Assembly (NCBI GenBank): GCA_017482355.1
Contig: JAFUNJ010000011.1
Span: 1 to 40,573 of the forward strand
Source: Clostridia bacterium
GTDB taxonomy: Bacteria; Bacillota; Clostridia; Oscillospirales; CAG-272
Length of the DNA: 40,573 nucleotides
Direction: 5' to 3'
Of the stretch, positions 31,717 to 39,828 are shown piece by piece. Position 1 is the stretch's first letter. Each line of letters opens with the position of its first letter. Position numbers and translations under genes: made by a program. The notes beneath the pieces are model-generated. The model made no database searches and was not told the DNA's origin. It worked only from the letters and a program-made list of their open reading frames with translations.

Positions 31717-34700
31717 ATGGACAACAAGCATAATTCCGATATATCTGCCGACGAGCTTCTTGCTCAGCTTAAGGCGAATATGGCGGATGGAAACACCGAT
31801 GAAAAGAGCGTTACCGGAAAGAAGTATAAGTTCCGCCGTTCGGGTAAGATAACCGCTTCGGTATCCGAGGAGGATATAAGAGCGCACATGCCCGATAACA
31901 GTGACTACAGCTTTGAAAGCCCCGTTCCGAAGTCGGATATCGAGGATCTCGATATCGACGAGCTTATGAAGAAGTATCTTCCCGAGGAAGATTACAGAAG
32001 AATGACCGAGAAATCGGAGAGTGCCGAGATCGAGGAGAAATTCGTTCAGACGCTTTCCTCAATAGACATCCCCGAGGAAATGACCGAGGGCAGCACCGCC
32101 GAGCCGGATGCTGAGGACGCAAAGGCATTTACAGCCCCCGATGAAGATCTTTATAACCGTCTCAGCGCAGGCGGAAAGGTCTGCGACGTTCCCGAGCTCG
32201 ACGAGGTCGATTCTTACGACAGCATGGCGGATACCATGCAGGCACCGCTTCGTCCGATGACCGATATTGAAAAGACTATCGCTTATATGTCGGACGAAGA
32301 GGAGGGCGGATTTATGTCGGTCCGCGAGATCCTTGCCGCGCAGAATTTGCCTGTTGAAGAAGAGAAGGAAGAGACTGTGCCGAGCGGAGACACGGTCGCG
32401 ATAAATCTTTCAAATACAGTTGAGATCGCTTTCAACATTGATGAAGCTGATGAGGAAGAAAACGATACTCTCACCTTTACCGCAATAAGCGACGCTATTA
32501 TTTCCACGGAGGATAACGACTCTGACGATGGTGACGCTTTTGACGAGATCATAGTTACGAGCCATTCTACAGAGGAAGAATTCGAAGAAGCTGAAGAAGT
32601 AGAGGAAGCCGCAGAGGAACCGACTCGCGATACCGATATTTCCGCTCTTGAAGAGATTTTCTCGGACGACGATCTTTCGCTTGACGAATCCGTTTTTGAT
32701 GACGTTTACGGCGCACCCGCTATGGATGAGCCGAGGTACGGCGGATATGACGAGGAGTCAGAAGAGGTTGAAACACCTGAAGAGGTTGAAGAAGCTGAAG
32801 AAGCAATCGAAGAGCACGAAGAAGCAGACGAGCTAACCGAGCTCGACGAAATAGAAGAATATGATTCTGTCGAAGAGCTTGAAATGCTCGATGAGATCGC
32901 TGAAGAAATGTCCTTCAACGAGTTAACGGAGGAATCAGCGGAGGCAGAAGCTGGGGTGGAAGCAGAAGCCGTGCCTGACGAAGCTCTGTTCGACGAGGTG
33001 GCAGAAGAGGAAGCTCTCGTTCCGACCGAGTTCGATAAATACAGCGAATTTGCCGACGAGATCAACGAGGACAGCTTTGACGAGGTCGACGCCAACCTTA
33101 TGGTCGCCTTCGGTATGGACGAGGAGCTCGACGCGGCGATCGGTAAGGAATCCGCAGACAAGCTTCGCAGCAGTGCAGATGAGCTTATCTCGGACGAGCT
33201 GCCCGTCAAGGAAAAGGCGAAGCCGGAGGAAATTAAGGAGCCGATCAAGGAATTCGTTTCTCCTACCGAAATAAAGGGTATATTTGAAAACTACAAAGCC
33301 GAGTACGGCAAGAGCGCGATCAAGCTCTTCATTCTCGCCGCTATAAGCATTGTGCTTTTCTTCTATGAAAATATCAGTATTTTCGGCGGTAAGCCCCTTG
33401 ATGTATTCAATCCCGAGTATTATCCTATCGTACATATAATGACCGGCTTCCAGCTCATTATTATCGGATTTGCCGTTCTTTACAAGGAAGTAATATTCGG
33501 ATTCAAGAATCTTATAAACAGAAGAGTAACGGTTGAAAGCATACTTCCCGTTATGCTCGCCGTATCGACGCTCTATTCGGTAATTGCCTGCTTCTTCGGA
33601 GCGGGAAGCACGATAGTCGGTTTCAACTTCCCGATGGCGATAGCACTTCTTCTGTTCGCATTTGGTAAGCGTCTCGATCTTCGCCGCGAGATAATGACCT
33701 TCAGGATCATTTCCTCTAAGAGAAGCAAGTTTGCTCTTGAAAAGCTCGATATTATCGACGCTGAGCTTGAAACGAAGGCATTTGACAAATTCCTTCCGAG
33801 TCAGCCCGACATTTTCCGTATAAACAAGACAGCATTCATCGACGGATACTTCCGCCGTACGGGCGAGCATTCATCGGTCAAGAATATACTTAACGCCTTT
33901 ATCCCGGCGACGATAATTGCGTTCGTAATCGGTATAATAGTCGGCGCATTTGTAAGCAAGGACTTCTCGGCAGCAATGTCGACGGGTTATGCGGCGTTTG
34001 CTTTCGCACTTCCCGTAACGGCGTTCTTTGCGTTCAGCTTGCCGATGTTCCGTGCTTCGAAGGTCTCTTATGCAGACGGAAGCGCGATCGTCGGAGAGGG
34101 CGCACTCGACGAGTACACCTCTGCCTCCTCGATCAGTTTTGACGACAGGGAAGTATTCCCGACCGCGGGCGTTAAGCTTCGTTCGATCAAGGTTTTCGGA
34201 AGCGGACGGCTTGATACTGCGATATATTATATGGCAAGCGTTTATTCCTGTATAGGCGGACCGCTTTCAGACGTTCTTAACGTTGCAACAGCAGATATCG
34301 GACGTTCGCAGAACATCGAGGTCATCTCTATCGACGCCGACGGTATCGAGACCGTTGTTGACGGACACCATATCTACGCAGGTAAGGCGGATTATCTCCG
34401 TCATAACGGCTATCTGCCCGTTACCGATCCCGAGGACGAGGAGATCGAGGGCGGCGAGATCAGCATTCTGTTCCTCGTTTGCGACGATGAGGTCGTAGCG
34501 AAGTTCTACGTTCGCTACCGTATTGACCCCGAATTTGAGGCGACGCTCAAGAACCTCTACAAGTCGGGAATCTGCGTCGGAATCAAGACCGTTGACCCTA
34601 ACATCAACGACGAGATGCTCAGCACGAGAATACGCCTGACGAAATATCCCGTTCGAGTTCTCAAATACGACGATCTCGGCGACAGAAGCCGAGGAAGTGA

Positions 34701-34956
34701 TCGCACCGACAGTGGTATCGTATCTAAGAAGTCGGTAAAGGCACTTCTCCGCGCGTTTACACTTTGTGACAAGACGAAGCACGTAACGAAGACTAACCTT
34801 ATGATCGCGGCGCTTTCGATAATAGGCGGTATTGCGATAACCGGTATCGTTGCATTCCTGGGCTCTGTTATGGCAATAAGCTCGGTTTATATTGCTCTTT
34901 ACCAGCTCTTTTGGCTTGCTTCTGTATATCTTGTATCGAGATTTCTTTTGATGTGA
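31717..34956 (+). CDS. Large membrane protein: acidic N-terminal extension plus P1B-ATPase-like core lacking catalytic motifs
   Basis: 1079 residues; no named family recognised. Residues 1-530 are hydrophilic and very acidic, with Glu/Asp/Ala-rich runs at about 280-430. Eight hydrophobic helices follow at roughly 534-553, 569-590, 609-628, 637-652, 727-747, 759-778, 1027-1048 and 1057-1077, a 4+2+2 layout like P1B-type metal ATPases. Similarity is suggested by RRTGEHSSVKNIL before helix 5, and by AFALPVTAFFAFSLPMFRAS and GSAIVGEGALDEY where P1B enzymes have CPC and the GGEALE segment. At the phosphorylation site the sequence is ISFDDREVF (Asp809) instead of DKTGT, and no TGE or GDGxND is found. 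It is therefore probably a non-pumping pseudo-ATPase with unknown role. Homology is judged by eye. Confidence 0.7.
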   Translation: MDNKHNSDISADELLAQLKANMADGNTDEKSVTGKKYKFRRSGKITASVSEEDIRAHMPDNSDYSFESPVPKSDIEDLDIDELMKKYLPEEDYRRMTEKSESAEIEEKFVQTLSSIDIPEEMTEGSTAEPDAEDAKAFTAPDEDLYNRLSAGGKVCDVPELDEVDSYDSMADTMQAPLRPMTDIEKTIAYMSDEEEGGFMSVREILAAQNLPVEEEKEETVPSGDTVAINLSNTVEIAFNIDEADEEENDTLTFTAISDAIISTEDNDSDDGDAFDEIIVTSHSTEEEFEEAEEVEEAAEEPTRDTDISALEEIFSDDDLSLDESVFDDVYGAPAMDEPRYGGYDEESEEVETPEEVEEAEEAIEEHEEADELTELDEIEEYDSVEELEMLDEIAEEMSFNELTEESAEAEAGVEAEAVPDEALFDEVAEEEALVPTEFDKYSEFADEINEDSFDEVDANLMVAFGMDEELDAAIGKESADKLRSSADELISDELPVKEKAKPEEIKEPIKEFVSPTEIKGIFENYKAEYGKSAIKLFILAAISIVLFFYENISIFGGKPLDVFNPEYYPIVHIMTGFQLIIIGFAVLYKEVIFGFKNLINRRVTVESILPVMLAVSTLYSVIACFFGAGSTIVGFNFPMAIALLLFAFGKRLDLRREIMTFRIISSKRSKFALEKLDIIDAELETKAFDKFLPSQPDIFRINKTAFIDGYFRRTGEHSSVKNILNAFIPATIIAFVIGIIVGAFVSKDFSAAMSTGYAAFAFALPVTAFFAFSLPMFRASKVSYADGSAIVGEGALDEYTSASSISFDDREVFPTAGVKLRSIKVFGSGRLDTAIYYMASVYSCIGGPLSDVLNVATADIGRSQNIEVISIDADGIETVVDGHHIYAGKADYLRHNGYLPVTDPEDEEIEGGEISILFLVCDDEVVAKFYVRYRIDPEFEATLKNLYKSGICVGIKTVDPNINDEMLSTRIRLTKYPVRVLKYDDLGDRSRGSDRTDSGIVSKKSVKALLRAFTLCDKTKHVTKTNLMIAALSIIGGIAITGIVAFLGSVMAISSVYIALYQLFWLASVYLVSRFLLM

Positions 34957-34977
34957 TTTTAACTTTACGGTTTTAAG

Positions 34978-35007
34978 CAAAAATGCAGTCGAAAGACTGC
35001 ATTTTTG
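34978..35007 (+). terminator. Rho-independent terminator or attenuator before the radical SAM gene
   Basis: CAAAAATGCAGTC-GAAA-GACTGCATTTTTG hairpin. It ends only 23 nt before ATG 35031, leaving room for a ribosome binding site but not for a promoter. Confidence 0.88.
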
Positions 35008-35030
35008 TAGATATTTGAAAGGAAAAGACA

Positions 35031-36884
35031 ATGGATAAGAAAATGCGCCCAATACTCAAGCAGGTCCTTAAGCCCGGCAGATATACGGGCGGTGAGTATG
35101 GGCAGGTCATTAAAAACAAGGATGAAATAAAGTGCCGCGTTGCGTTTTGCTTCCCCGATACTTATGAGATCGGAATGTCGAACCTTGGCGTGCGACTGCT
35201 TTACGGCGTTCTTAACCTCGAAAAGGACGTCTGGTGCGAAAGAGTTTACGCTCCCTGGGACGACATGGAAGAAAAAATGCGCGAAAACGGTATTCCGCTT
35301 TTTGCGCACGAGAGCCGTGATCCGATAAGCAAGTTCGACTTCGTTGCGTTTACGCTTCAGTATGAGCTTTCGTACACCAACGTGCTGAATATGCTAGAGC
35401 TCGGAAATATTCCGCTTCTCGCTTCCGAGCGTGACGACAGCTACCCGATAATCGTCGGTGGCGGTCCTTGCGCCTATAATGCCGAGCCGGTTGCCGACTT
35501 CTTTGACGCCTTCAGCATCGGAGAGGGCGAGGAGGCACTGCCCGAGATGACTCGTCTTTATAATAAGATGAAGGATGACGGCAGTTATACGAAGGAGGCG
35601 TTTTTGCACGAGCTTGCAAAGCTCCCCGGCTTCTACGTTCCGTCGCTTTATGAGGTTACCTACAAGCCTGACGGTACGATCGAGGCATATACGCCCAAAT
35701 ACGACGATATTCCGACCAAGATAGTCAAGAGAATAATCAAGGATATGGATAAGAGCTATTTCCCCGATAAGCTCATTATGCCGTATATTGAGACGGTTCA
35801 CGATAGGATCGTGCTTGAGGTTTACCGCGGATGTATTCGCGGTTGTCGTTTCTGCCAGGCGGGAATCATTTTCCGCCCCGTGCGTGATAAGACTCCCGAC
35901 GTGCTGAACGAGCAGGCAAAATGTCTGTACGAAAGCACCGGCTTTGACGAAATTTCGCTTTCGTCACTCAGTATCAGCGACTATACGCATCTTCCAAAGC
36001 TTACCGATAAGCTCCTAAGCTGGACGAACGAAAGCAAGGTAAGCTTGTCGCTTCCGTCGCTCCGTATCGACAGCTTTACTAAGGAGCTCATGGATAAGAT
36101 TTCGACGGTACGTACCGGCGGTATTACCTTTGCACCCGAGGCGGGAACACAGCGCTTGCGCGACGCGATAAACAAAAACGTATGTGAAGAAGATCTCCTT
36201 AAAGCTTGCCGCACCGCCTTCGAAGCAGGTAAGACCTCGGTTAAGCTTTACTTTATGAACGGTCTGCCGACCGAAACGCTTGAGGATATTGAAGGAATTG
36301 CCGATCTTGCCATCAAGGTCGAGGATGAGTTCTATAAGAATCCCAACCGCGTGAAGGGAAGAGCACCGACGGTCACTGCGAGCGTTGCTTGCTTCGTTCC
36401 GAAGCCCTTTACGTCGTTCCAGTGGTTCGGTCAGAACGACCTTGAAACCCTTATGATGAAGCAGGAGCATCTGCTTGAAAAGGTCAAGTCGAAAAAGCAT
36501 ATCCGCTACAACTGGCACGAGGCAAAGGTTAGCCGTATTGAGGCGGTATTTGCAAGAGGAAACAGAAAGCTCTCCGCGGCACTTATCGAGGCGCACAAGC
36601 TCGGTCAGAAGTTTGACGGTTGGGACGAGCATTTCTCGTACGAGACCTGGCTCAAGGCGTTTGAAAACGCAGGAATAGACCCGAGCTTCTATGCGAACAG
36701 ACAGTTCGGATTTGACGAAGTCCTGCCGTGGGATATTATCGACTGCGGCGTTACGAAGGAGTTTTTCCTCCGTGAATGGAAAAAGGCATTTGAGTCGAAA
36801 ACGACTCCCAATTGCCGCGAAAAGTGCTCCGGCTGCGGAGCTAATAAGCTTGGAGGTGAAAGAACGTGCTGTCCGAAGCTGTAA
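35031..36884 (+). CDS. TIGR03960-type B12-binding radical SAM protein
   Basis: 617 residues. The N-terminal region (about 15-230) contains FCFPDTYEIGMSNLGVRLLY and IIVGGGPCAYNAEPVADFFD with IGEGEEALPEM, a cobalamin-binding-like domain. The radical SAM cluster motif is CIRGCRFC with Cys268, Cys272 and Cys275, followed by a SAM barrel (ISLSSLSISDYTHLPKL, TFAPEAGTQRLRDAIN, LYFMNGLPTET). The C-terminus has a Cys cluster (NCREKCSGCGANKLGGERTC) that may bind another Fe-S cluster. The reaction is unknown. The next gene, DUF2344, overlaps it by 19 bp; the two are fused in some bacteria and usually lie near ribosome-related genes. Confidence 0.93.
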   Translation: MDKKMRPILKQVLKPGRYTGGEYGQVIKNKDEIKCRVAFCFPDTYEIGMSNLGVRLLYGVLNLEKDVWCERVYAPWDDMEEKMRENGIPLFAHESRDPISKFDFVAFTLQYELSYTNVLNMLELGNIPLLASERDDSYPIIVGGGPCAYNAEPVADFFDAFSIGEGEEALPEMTRLYNKMKDDGSYTKEAFLHELAKLPGFYVPSLYEVTYKPDGTIEAYTPKYDDIPTKIVKRIIKDMDKSYFPDKLIMPYIETVHDRIVLEVYRGCIRGCRFCQAGIIFRPVRDKTPDVLNEQAKCLYESTGFDEISLSSLSISDYTHLPKLTDKLLSWTNESKVSLSLPSLRIDSFTKELMDKISTVRTGGITFAPEAGTQRLRDAINKNVCEEDLLKACRTAFEAGKTSVKLYFMNGLPTETLEDIEGIADLAIKVEDEFYKNPNRVKGRAPTVTASVACFVPKPFTSFQWFGQNDLETLMMKQEHLLEKVKSKKHIRYNWHEAKVSRIEAVFARGNRKLSAALIEAHKLGQKFDGWDEHFSYETWLKAFENAGIDPSFYANRQFGFDEVLPWDIIDCGVTKEFFLREWKKAFESKTTPNCREKCSGCGANKLGGERTCCPKL

Positions 36885-37477
36885 GAATAAAGTTTTCAAA
36901 GGTAGGAAGCTTGCAGTTCATTTCCCATCTTGACCTCAACCGTACCATGAAAACGGTAATGATAAGAGCTGGAATTCCGATAAAGTATTCGGAGGGCTTT
37001 AATCCCCATCCGAAAATGGTCTTTGCACTTCCATTGTCGATCGGTGCCGAAAGCGTGACCGAGCTTCTCGATTTCAAGATAACAAGACCTATGTCGAAGG
37101 AGGAGCTTACTACGCGTCTCAATAACGCGTTTCCGCCCGAAATGAGAGTTCTTGACGCGTATCAGCCCGATAGCAAGTTTGTTTCTATCCGCTATGCCGA
37201 ATACGAGCTTGAAAACGACGATGATTTCTCGGTCGAGCCGCTTGAGCAGGACGAGATCGTTCTTCTGAAGCGTACAAAAAGCGGCGAGAAAATGACCGAC
37301 ATCAAGCCGATGATTCACTCTTATAAAAAAGAGGGGAACAAGCTCACCTGTGTGCTGAGCGCGTCCCCCGATCAGTATCTGAATCCCGATTATATCGCAA
37401 AGGTGCTTGGTATTGCCGATTGCACCATACTCAGAAAAAGAGTATTGCTTGACGATGGCATGACCGAGTTCAGATGA
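36866..37477 (+). CDS. TIGR03936 / DUF2344 radical-SAM-associated protein
   Basis: 203 residues from GTG 36866, chosen because GGAGGTGA is 6-7 nt upstream. AVRIKFSKVGSLQFISHLDL, NRTMKTVMIRAGIPIKYSEG and FNPHPKMVFALPLSIGAESV form the characteristic DUF2344 N-terminus; the rest is alpha/beta and less conserved. It works with the preceding radical SAM protein in an unknown process; translation is coupled by overlap. Its 3' end overlaps the convergent DUF4363 gene by 8 bp. Confidence 0.93.
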   Translation: MLSEAVRIKFSKVGSLQFISHLDLNRTMKTVMIRAGIPIKYSEGFNPHPKMVFALPLSIGAESVTELLDFKITRPMSKEELTTRLNNAFPPEMRVLDAYQPDSKFVSIRYAEYELENDDDFSVEPLEQDEIVLLKRTKSGEKMTDIKPMIHSYKKEGNKLTCVLSASPDQYLNPDYIAKVLGIADCTILRKRVLLDDGMTEFR

Positions 37478-37844
37478 TTCTCTTTAATGAGGGAATCTCC
37501 GATTGACGGAGCGAGCGCAACGCCTCAACGTAGCTCTCGCGTGCCGCCATATAGTCGGCGTAGGTGCCGTGACTGTAGCAGGAAACAAGATGCTCAAGCG
37601 ACGTTTTGATGTTGTTCGGAAGCCGCGTGTGGCTTATCGCACTTAATATTTCGTAAGAAGAGTTTAGAAGCTCCTCGCTCTCGGTTATTACCGACGACGG
37701 GGAGCTTTCTCCGTCCTCTTTTTCGGGGAATTGCTTTTCGAGCTCGAGAAGACGGTCGGTCACGTCTTTAACGTAAAGACCGCTTGCGACTGTAAGCGCA
37801 GTTATTGCGATAATAATTGAAAGAGAGAATATAAACGCCTTCAT
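37470..37844 (-). CDS. DUF4363 family membrane-anchored protein
   Basis: 124 residues. An N-terminal membrane helix (AFIFSLSIIIAITALTVASG, about 3-23) is followed by a helical extracytoplasmic domain. This is the DUF4363 pattern, a family that usually sits beside DUF421 genes in spore-forming Clostridia. Function unknown. Its ATG overlaps the DUF421 stop (ATGA), so the two are translationally coupled. Confidence 0.85.
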   Translation of the reverse strand: MKAFIFSLSIIIAITALTVASGLYVKDVTDRLLELEKQFPEKEDGESSPSSVITESEELLNSSYEILSAISHTRLPNNIKTSLEHLVSCYSHGTYADYMAARESYVEALRSLRQSEIPSLKRII

Positions 37845-38467
37845 TTCTTTTTCTCCTTTGCGAATATCGTCAATGCGTTCCCGTCGCTGACGGCGATAAA
37901 TACCTCGTTCATATCTGCCTTTTGCTCGCGGAGGCGCGCTTTGAGCCAGCTTTCGTCGCGTCCTAAAAGCTTCAGATGACCGTTGTGTATCTTTCCGTCT
38001 ACGATCAGCGGCAGAGCGAGCGTCTCGTCCTTGGAAAAGGAGGAGATCTGTCCGTTGTGCTCGAGAAAACAGAAGTTGACGGTGTTTATATCTGACACAT
38101 TGTTAAGGCGAAGCGAGCTTATCAGCTCGTCGGCGGTAAGACGCTGTTTTTTCAGCTCTGCGATGTTCAGCTTTCCGTTTCCGATAAGGACGGTGGGCGC
38201 CGGTTCAAACATTCTTTTTACCGTGACCGATTTTGTCGTTATAAATGATACGATAATTTCGAGGCACAGAAGTATCATTATCGGTATAAGAGCGTAAAGG
38301 ATCGGCATATCGGGGTCGGTAAGCGGTGTCGTCGCGACCTCGGAAATGAGGAACGCCGTTATCAGCTCCGAAAGCTGTAATTCACCGACCTGTCTTTTGC
38401 CGCTGAGCCGCATCGAAAGCAGCAAAAATACGTATATTATTATCGTTCTTATGACTATGGTAAAAAT
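37841..38467 (-). CDS. DUF421 (YetF-like) membrane protein, probable ATT start
   Basis: 208 residues. Three helices at the N-terminus (TIVIRTIIIYVFLLLSMRLS, ELITAFLISEVATTPL, ILYALIPIMILLCLEIIVSF) precede the cytosolic DUF421 domain with RMFEPAPTVLIGNGKLNIAE and ADELISSLRLNNVSDI. DUF421 proteins normally begin one or two residues before the first helix. At that place there is no ATG, GTG or TTG, but an ATT (38467-38465) with AAAGGGGGA 8 nt upstream. A TTG at 38575 is in frame but has no ribosome binding site and lies inside the divergent rpmG promoter. ATT is therefore my choice; first ATG inside the gene would cut the first helix. Related YetF proteins act in the spore membrane. Confidence 0.78.
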   Translation of the reverse strand: MFTIVIRTIIIYVFLLLSMRLSGKRQVGELQLSELITAFLISEVATTPLTDPDMPILYALIPIMILLCLEIIVSFITTKSVTVKRMFEPAPTVLIGNGKLNIAELKKQRLTADELISSLRLNNVSDINTVNFCFLEHNGQISSFSKDETLALPLIVDGKIHNGHLKLLGRDESWLKARLREQKADMNEVFIAVSDGNALTIFAKEKKK

Positions 38468-38568
38468 GCCGTTTTCCCCCTTTAATATGCCTTTTTGAGC
38501 AGTTTTCCCGAGCGCGGTTTTTTTATTCCGAAAACGGAAAATAATGAGAAAAAGTTTTGTAAAAAGTG

Positions 38569-38597
38569 TTGACAAACGGTAATTAATGTGATAAAAT
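38569..38597 (+). promoter_or_regulatory. Sigma-A promoter of the rpmG-secE-nusG cluster
   Basis: TTGACA (38569-38574), 17 bp, TAAAAT (38592-38597). The leader to ATG 38717 is about 110 nt and contains a CAAAGG/CCTTTG hairpin (38661-38693). Confidence 0.88.
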
Positions 38598-38716
38598 AGT
38601 TCTACCTCTGCGGAGAGGGCTTTTTGTTGTTGCCTTCTTCTTGAGGGAGATAAAATCAGGCAAAGGTGCCGCGGCTTGGCGAAAATGCCTTTGTCAATAC
38701 TATCGGGAGGAAAAAT

Positions 38717-38866
38717 ATGAGAGTCAGAATCACAATGGTTTGCAGTGAGTGCAAGCAGCGCAACTACAACACAATGAAAAACAAAAAGAACGACCCTGAC
38801 CGTCTTGAGATGAGCAAATACTGCCCCTTCTGCAAGAAGCACACCGTTCACAAGGAATCTAAGTAA
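38717..38866 (+). CDS. rpmG: Large ribosomal subunit protein bL33
   Basis: 49 residues from ATG 38717, selected because GGGAGGA precedes it and [20 protein letters not shown] is the normal bL33 start; a longer frame begins upstream inside the leader. Two CxxC pairs (CSEC, CPFC) mark the zinc-binding C+ form. It stands first in the rpmG-secE-nusG cluster as in most Firmicutes. The tRNA-Trp often found between rpmG and secE is absent. Confidence 0.96.
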   Translation: MRVRITMVCSECKQRNYNTMKNKKNDPDRLEMSKYCPFCKKHTVHKESK

Positions 38867-38880
38867 GGGAGAATCGGTTA

Positions 38881-39162
38881 ATGTCAGAAGTTGAGAAGAA
38901 CACCGAAGCTACCAAGGTAGCTAAGGAAAAAGAAGACAAGAAAAAGACTTCTAAAGACCGCAAGCCCGGACTTGGAAGCAAGATCAAAAACTTTTTCAAG
39001 AACAACAAAAGCGAGATGAAGAAGATCTCGTGGTACAGCAAGGCGCAGACTGCTAAGAGCACCGGTGTAGTTATCGTAGTGCTTCTTGTGGCAAGCGTTG
39101 TTATCGGTCTTATCGACCTTGGTCTGTCCAGTCTTCTTACTTGGATTGGAACGCTTTACTAA
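38881..39162 (+). CDS. secE: Preprotein translocase subunit SecE
   Basis: 93 residues. A long charged N-terminal part (1-55, EKEDKKKTSKDRKPGLGSKI) leads to the SecE signature MKKISWYSKAQTAKSTGVVI and one membrane helix (about 62-82). It is the small essential clamp subunit of the SecYEG channel. The N-terminal extension of about 30 Lys/Glu-rich residues is longer than in the minimal Bacillus protein. It sits between rpmG and nusG as expected. Confidence 0.95.
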   Translation: MSEVEKNTEATKVAKEKEDKKKTSKDRKPGLGSKIKNFFKNNKSEMKKISWYSKAQTAKSTGVVIVVLLVASVVIGLIDLGLSSLLTWIGTLY

Positions 39163-39176
39163 TCGGAGGGGCTTAA

Positions 39177-39734
39177 ATGAGTGACTTCGACGAGATAAGC
39201 TCCGAACTGAGATGGTATGTAGCGCATACCTATTCCGGTTACGAGAACAAGGTTAAGGCAAACCTCGAGAAAATCATCGAGAACCGTAATCTTCAGGACG
39301 TTATAACGGATATTCGTATTCCCGTTGAGACCGTCTCCGAAGAGACCGGTAAAGATGAGAACGGAAATCCCGTCCTCAAAGAAACTGAAACAAAGATCTT
39401 CCCCGGGTACGTCCTCGTCAAAATGAAGATGAGCGATGCAACCTGGCACGTTGTCCGTAATATTCGCGGAGTAACGGGCTTCGTCGGCCCCGGATCAAAA
39501 CCCGTTCCGCTTACCGATGAAGAGGTCGCGGCTATCGGAGTTGAGACAAAGCAGATCAATCTCGAATACGAGATCGGTGACAGCGTTAAGGTTACGGCAG
39601 GTCCTCTTAAGGGCTTTGTCGGAACTGTTATGGAAATTTCCGACGACAAAAAGAAGATCAAGGTGCTTGTTTCTATGTTCGGTAGAGAAACTCCTATCGA
39701 GCTTGATTCCGAGAGCGCCGAAAAGCTCTATTAA
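39177..39734 (+). CDS. nusG: Transcription termination/antitermination protein NusG
   Basis: 185 residues. The NGN domain starts WYVAHTYSGYENKVKANLEK and contains FPGYVLVKMKMSDATWHVVR and GVTGFVGPGSKPVPLTDEEV. The C-terminal KOW domain holds GDSVKVTAGPLKGFVGTVME. It binds RNA polymerase and modulates pausing and coupling with translation. GGAGGGG precedes the ATG. No nusG-specific leader is visible in the 14 bp after secE. Confidence 0.97.
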   Translation: MSDFDEISSELRWYVAHTYSGYENKVKANLEKIIENRNLQDVITDIRIPVETVSEETGKDENGNPVLKETETKIFPGYVLVKMKMSDATWHVVRNIRGVTGFVGPGSKPVPLTDEEVAAIGVETKQINLEYEIGDSVKVTAGPLKGFVGTVMEISDDKKKIKVLVSMFGRETPIELDSESAEKLY

Positions 39735-39770
39735 TTAAAAAACACACGATCATTCGCGCAAAGACGCGAA

Positions 39771-39810
39771 GGTGGGAGGGGGAAATACTTATCCCCCGTC
39801 TAATAACCAC
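39771..39810 (+). promoter_or_regulatory. Putative L1-binding autoregulatory leader of rplK-rplA
   Basis: GGTGGGAGGGGG...CCCCCGTCTAATAACCAC folds into a G/C stem closed by an outer GTGG/CCAC helix with an asymmetric internal loop. This resembles the L1 site of 23S rRNA and known rplKA leaders. It ends a few bases before the rplK ribosome binding site, where bound L1 could block translation. Identification is from structure and position. Confidence 0.55.
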
Positions 39811-39828
39811 ATTTGGAGGTAAAAAGAA

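Noticed and set aside
32560-32960. Repetitive GAAGAA/GAGGAA-rich DNA
   Set aside because: It is the coding sequence of Glu-rich low-complexity protein segments, not a DNA repeat array or CRISPR.
32935-33870. 311-codon antisense frame in the large membrane protein gene
   Set aside because: It shows only reverse-complement bias of the acidic coding repeats; no ribosome binding site or motif.
38598-38716. tRNA-Trp gene in the rpmG-secE cluster
   Set aside because: In many Firmicutes it lies here or between rpmG and secE; neither the 110-nt leader nor the 14-bp gap contains a tRNA.
37841-38851. 336-codon version of the DUF421 gene starting at 38851
   Set aside because: It would cover rpmG, its leader and its promoter antisense; residues before the first membrane helix have no family character.
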